Shown here one piece after another: positions 61,440-64,000 of a DNA stretch of 64,000 nucleotides. The notes beneath the pieces were generated by a model that saw nothing but the letters and a program-made list of their open reading frames with translations, ran no database searches and was not told the DNA's origin. How positions within the stretch are numbered: the stretch's first letter is position 1; each line of letters opens with the position of its first letter. Location of the stretch: the NCBI GenBank assembly GCA_050250395.1, contig JBFWOQ010000001.1, positions 164,847 through 228,846 on the forward strand, written 5' to 3'. Origin of the DNA: JAGPUQ01 sp050250395. Lineage in GTDB: Bacteria; Pseudomonadota; Gammaproteobacteria; Pseudomonadales; Porticoccaceae. The position numbers and the translations under genes are program-made.

Positions 61440-62029
61440 AAAATCCCGCGCCGCTCGAGGTATGCCAGCAGGTTTTGCACGCAGCCGTCGAGTTCCTCGA
61501 CTCCGGTATCGATCACCAGTTCCGGATCGACCGGCGCTTCATACGCCGAGTCGATGCCGGTGAAGTTGGGAATCTGCCCGGCGCGGGCCTTGCGGTAGAG
61601 ACCCTTGGGATCGCGTTGCTCGCACACCGCCAGGGAAGTGGCGACATGCACCTCGATGAATTCGTCCGCCGGCAGCAAATCGCGGGCGAGTTGGCGGTCG
61701 GCGCGAAACGGCGAGATGAACGCGGTCATCGCGATCAGCCCGGCATCGACAAGCAGCTTTGCCACCTCGGCGATGCGCCGGATATTTTCCACCCGATCGG
61801 CGTCGCTGAAGCCCAGGTCCCGGTTGAGCCCGTGGCGGACATTGTCCCCGTCCAGCAGATAGCAGTGATGCCCGCGCTCGAAGAGCGCCCGCTCCAGCGC
61901 ATTCGCCAGGGTTGACTTGCCCGCACCGCTGAGCCCGGTAAACCAGATAACGCAGGGTTTCTGGCGCTTCTGGCGCGCACGATCCGCTTTCGACACCGCC
62001 GCCTGGTGCCAGGTCAGATTGGTACTCAA
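61436..62029 (-). CDS. cysC: Adenylylsulfate (APS) kinase
   Basis: CysC, 197 residues, phosphorylates APS to PAPS. The P loop is WFTGLSGAGKSTLANALERA; LLDGDNVRHGLNRDLGFSDA and RENIRR-like VENIRRIAEVAKLLVDAGLI follow, then KARAGQIPNFTGIDSAYEAP. The start is TTG 62029, inside a 14-bp tandem duplication. The last codon and stop fall in the inverted repeat of MITE copy 2. No other sulfate-assimilation gene is adjacent. Confidence 0.95.
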   Translation of the reverse strand: MSTNLTWHQAAVSKADRARQKRQKPCVIWFTGLSGAGKSTLANALERALFERGHHCYLLDGDNVRHGLNRDLGFSDADRVENIRRIAEVAKLLVDAGLIAMTAFISPFRADRQLARDLLPADEFIEVHVATSLAVCEQRDPKGLYRKARAGQIPNFTGIDSAYEAPVDPELVIDTGVEELDGCVQNLLAYLERRGIF

Positions 62030-62046
62030 AAGTTGGTACTCAAAAG
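62019..62046 (-). repeat. 14-bp tandem duplication over the cysC start
   Basis: Two identical consecutive copies of TTGGTACTCAAAAG (62019-62032 and 62033-62046). On the minus strand each carries TTGAGTACC, so a second out-of-frame TTG lies 14 bases before the real one. Confidence 0.9.
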
Positions 62047-62079
62047 AAAATCTTCACGGAACCCGCAAACCGGGCCCGA

Positions 62080-62556
62080 CTAAAACGGGATATCGTCATC
62101 GAAATTGTCGAAGCTGGTGGGAGCTGGACCAGCGGGCGCCGGCCCACCAGCCCCGCTGCTCGCCTGCGCCGCGCGTGGCGGCGGGTTGAAGTCGCCGCTC
62201 TGCTGAGCGCTGGCCGTGCCGCCGCGCCCGTCCAGCATCTGCATTTCGTTGGCGACAATCTCGGTGGTGTAGTGCTTCTGGCCGTCCTTCTCCCATTGGC
62301 GGGTACGCAGGGAACCCTCGACATAAACCTTGGAACCCTTTTTGAGATACTCGCCGGCGATCTCCGCGAGCTTGTTGAAAAACACCACCCGGTGCCACTC
62401 GGTGCGCTCTTTCTGTTCGTTGGTCTGCTTGTCGCGCCAACTTTCGGACGTGGCCAGGGTGATATTGGTCACTGCTCCGCCGCTGGGCATGTAGCGTGTT
62501 TCCGGATCGTTGCCGAGATTGCCGATCAGTATGACTTTGTTGATGCCGCGGGCCAT
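62080..62556 (-). CDS. ssb: Single-stranded DNA-binding protein
   Basis: SSB, 158 residues. The OB fold (about 1-110) starts INKVILIGNLGNDPETRYMP and has TEWHRVVFFNKLAEIAGEYL and KVYVEGSLRTRQWEKDGQKH. A Gly/Ala/Pro-rich linker leads to the conserved acidic tip DDDIPF that binds partner proteins. It coats single-stranded DNA in replication and repair. It follows an MFS gene on the same strand, as in Pseudomonas. Confidence 0.98.
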   Translation of the reverse strand: MARGINKVILIGNLGNDPETRYMPSGGAVTNITLATSESWRDKQTNEQKERTEWHRVVFFNKLAEIAGEYLKKGSKVYVEGSLRTRQWEKDGQKHYTTEIVANEMQMLDGRGGTASAQQSGDFNPPPRAAQASSGAGGPAPAGPAPTSFDNFDDDIPF

Positions 62557-62643
62557 CGCCAGAATCCCCTATCAAGATTGTTTGCTACCAGATCCAGTGT
62601 AACCGTTGGGCTCCGGCCTCGCCAACCGCACGCACGCCATGCA

Positions 62644-63996
62644 TCAAGCATCCAGCGGGCGCCCCAGAACGCGCTCCAGATGGGCGTTGTCGAGCGCATC
62701 GTCATCCACCTGGATATAGGCAACCCGATGACTCGGGATGTGAATCACGTCCTCGACTCCCAGCACCACGCCGACCAGATCTTCGCGCCGGACCATGGCA
62801 TCCCCCGCCAAAGCCAACGTCAGACTGCGCAATCGGCGCGGCGCGCGCATGGTGCTGGCCACCGCGAGCCATACCAGCACGGCGCCGGCGGCAAACCAGA
62901 ATACGCTGGCTCCACCAAAGCGGTGGGCGACCAGACCACCGAGTGCACCGCCCGCGAACGCACCCAGAAACTGGCTGGTGGAATAAATGCCGAGCGCGGT
63001 ACCCTTGATGCCCGCTGGACACAGCTTGCTGACCAGTGACGGTAGCGACGCCTCCAGCAAGTTGAACGCCATGAAAAACAACAGCAAACCGGTGGCCATC
63101 GCTGCGAAGTGGCCGCCGGCCGCAGCGAGTACCGCCTCGGCTACCGCCAGCAGCGCGATGGCGCCCACGAACACCGGCTTCATGCGCCGTCGTGTTTCGC
63201 CGTACCAGATGAAGGGCACCATCAGCGCAAAACCGGCACCCATGGTGATCAGGTAGAGATACCAGTGCCGGTCCCGCTCAAAGCCCACCACCTGTTCAAG
63301 CAGCACGGGCACCGACACCCAGGTCGCCATCTGGGCAAAGTGAAGCACGAAGATGCCTGCGTCCAGCCTCAGCAGTTCGGGATCGCGCAGCACCCGGCCC
63401 AGCATTTCGGGCATCGGAACCAGCTCGTGAGTCGACACCCGGCTCGGGGCGGGAATCGACAACAGCACCGGCAGCCCCAGAATACCCAGCGCCGCCGTCA
63501 CCCAGAACACCGCCGACATTCCCCAGGCGGAAGCGATCACCGGGCCCAGCACCATCGCCACCGCGAACGAGACCCCGATGCTGCCGCCCACCGCGGCCAT
63601 GGCGCGGGTGCGCACCTGCTCGCGCGTGACGTCCGCCAGCAATGCCATGATGACGCCCGCCACGGCGCCCGCGCCCTGCACCGCCCGCCCCAGCATCAGT
63701 TGGTACACGGTGTGCGCCTGGGCGGCGATAACCGACCCCGCCACAAACAGCAGGATGCCGATGACGATCAGCGGCTTGCGCCCGAAACGGTCGGAAGCGA
63801 TGCCAAAGGGAATCTGCAACAGGCCCTGGGTGAGACCGTAAATTCCCAGGCACAGACCCATGGTCGCCGCCGTTGCGCCGGCGTACTGCGGCGCATTGAG
63901 CGCAAGTACCGGCAGCACCATGAACAGGCCGAGCATCCGCGTGGCATAGAGAAACACCAGGCCCAGCAGGGCACGCAGTTCGAGGGATGTCAGCAT
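62644..63996 (-). CDS. MFS transporter with C-terminal soluble domain (YajR-like)
   Basis: A 450-residue major facilitator with 12 predicted membrane helices. The start MLTSLELRALLGLVFLYATR is followed by LPVLALNAPQYAGATAATMG, the motif-A loop GIASDRFGRKPLIVIGILLF and GRAVQGAGAVAGVIMALLAD. After the last helix a soluble tail (about 385-450), ending VDDDALDNAHLERVLGRPLD, resembles the YAM domain of YajR. Substrate unknown. The ssb-MFS neighbourhood suggests uvrA lies just outside the window. Confidence 0.88.
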   Translation of the reverse strand: MLTSLELRALLGLVFLYATRMLGLFMVLPVLALNAPQYAGATAATMGLCLGIYGLTQGLLQIPFGIASDRFGRKPLIVIGILLFVAGSVIAAQAHTVYQLMLGRAVQGAGAVAGVIMALLADVTREQVRTRAMAAVGGSIGVSFAVAMVLGPVIASAWGMSAVFWVTAALGILGLPVLLSIPAPSRVSTHELVPMPEMLGRVLRDPELLRLDAGIFVLHFAQMATWVSVPVLLEQVVGFERDRHWYLYLITMGAGFALMVPFIWYGETRRRMKPVFVGAIALLAVAEAVLAAAGGHFAAMATGLLLFFMAFNLLEASLPSLVSKLCPAGIKGTALGIYSTSQFLGAFAGGALGGLVAHRFGGASVFWFAAGAVLVWLAVASTMRAPRRLRSLTLALAGDAMVRREDLVGVVLGVEDVIHIPSHRVAYIQVDDDALDNAHLERVLGRPLDA

Positions 63997-64000
63997 GCGG

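Noticed and set aside
1..64000. CRISPR array, prophage, toxin-antitoxin or restriction system
   Set aside because: No spaced direct repeats of CRISPR type and no phage, toxin or nuclease-methylase gene families are present among the frames examined.

Overview
The window is a gene-dense, GC-rich bacterial chromosome segment of ordinary housekeeping and envelope genes plus some accessory metabolism. It suggests a free-living gammaproteobacterium outside the Enterobacterales. The order ilvE-waaF-waaG-waaP-carbamoyltransferase, followed by waaL/hldE, the aldo-keto reductase/FAD oxidoreductase pair and waaA, recalls the Pseudomonas aeruginosa LPS-core region. hfq-hflX-hflK-hflC-hisZ-purA is also the Pseudomonas order, while tolC-nudF-yqiB-cpdA and cysS/glnS/ppiB/lpxH recall Escherichia coli. 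The blocks are joined differently from either genome, so I assign only the class.

Layout. 1-15.6 kb: LPS inner-core locus. It holds the end of ilvE, heptosyltransferases (waaF, waaC), a glucosyltransferase (waaG), heptose kinase waaP, a protein with two kinase-like lobes, a core carbamoyltransferase, a GT2 glycosyltransferase, a kinase-like protein lacking the usual catalytic Asp, hldE, an O-antigen-ligase-like membrane protein and Kdo transferase waaA. An aldo-keto reductase and a FAD oxidoreductase sit inside it. 15.6-25.6 kb: tolC, nudF, yqiB-like, cpdA, cysS, glnS, ppiB, lpxH, miaE, a GST and a DUF1289 protein. 25.7-34.1 kb: acnB, a YaiI-like protein, a structured-RNA candidate with its own terminator, a Fur-box-preceded cupredoxin/FTR1 iron-uptake pair, purT, trhP, a DnaJ-domain protein and tRNA-Arg(CCT).

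34.1-40 kb: an accessory cluster beside the tRNA. It has a Baeyer-Villiger monooxygenase, a class III CoA-transferase, a beta-lactamase-fold esterase and a luciferase-like oxidoreductase, and probably degrades a cyclic ketone, terpenoid or steroid-like substrate. 40-46.8 kb: hfq-hflX-hflKC, hisZ, purA. 46.9-51.1 kb: speA, carboxy(nor)spermidine synthase and nspC, which together imply spermidine synthesis through carboxyspermidine instead of SpeD/SpeE. 51.2-53.8 kb: a small hypothetical gene, a zinc alcohol dehydrogenase and a second luciferase-like oxidoreductase. 54-59 kb: ispB, pgi, manB/algC-like, galU. 59-64 kb: fabA-fabB, flanked by two inverted copies of a roughly 140-150 bp MITE-like element with terminal inverted repeats, then cysC, ssb and an MFS transporter.

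How the genes fit together. hldE makes the ADP-heptose precursor; WaaC/WaaF/WaaG/WaaP and the carbamoyltransferase build and decorate the core on Kdo2-lipid A made with LpxH and WaaA. Pgi, ManB and GalU supply sugar nucleotides, FabA/FabB unsaturated acyl chains, and TolC export. No phage, CRISPR array, transposase or obvious defence system is present. The most unusual signals are the structured-RNA candidate near 29.03-29.16 kb, the inverted MITE pair around fabAB, the two-lobed kinase-like LPS protein, the polyamine operon, and several short tandem repeats at gene edges.
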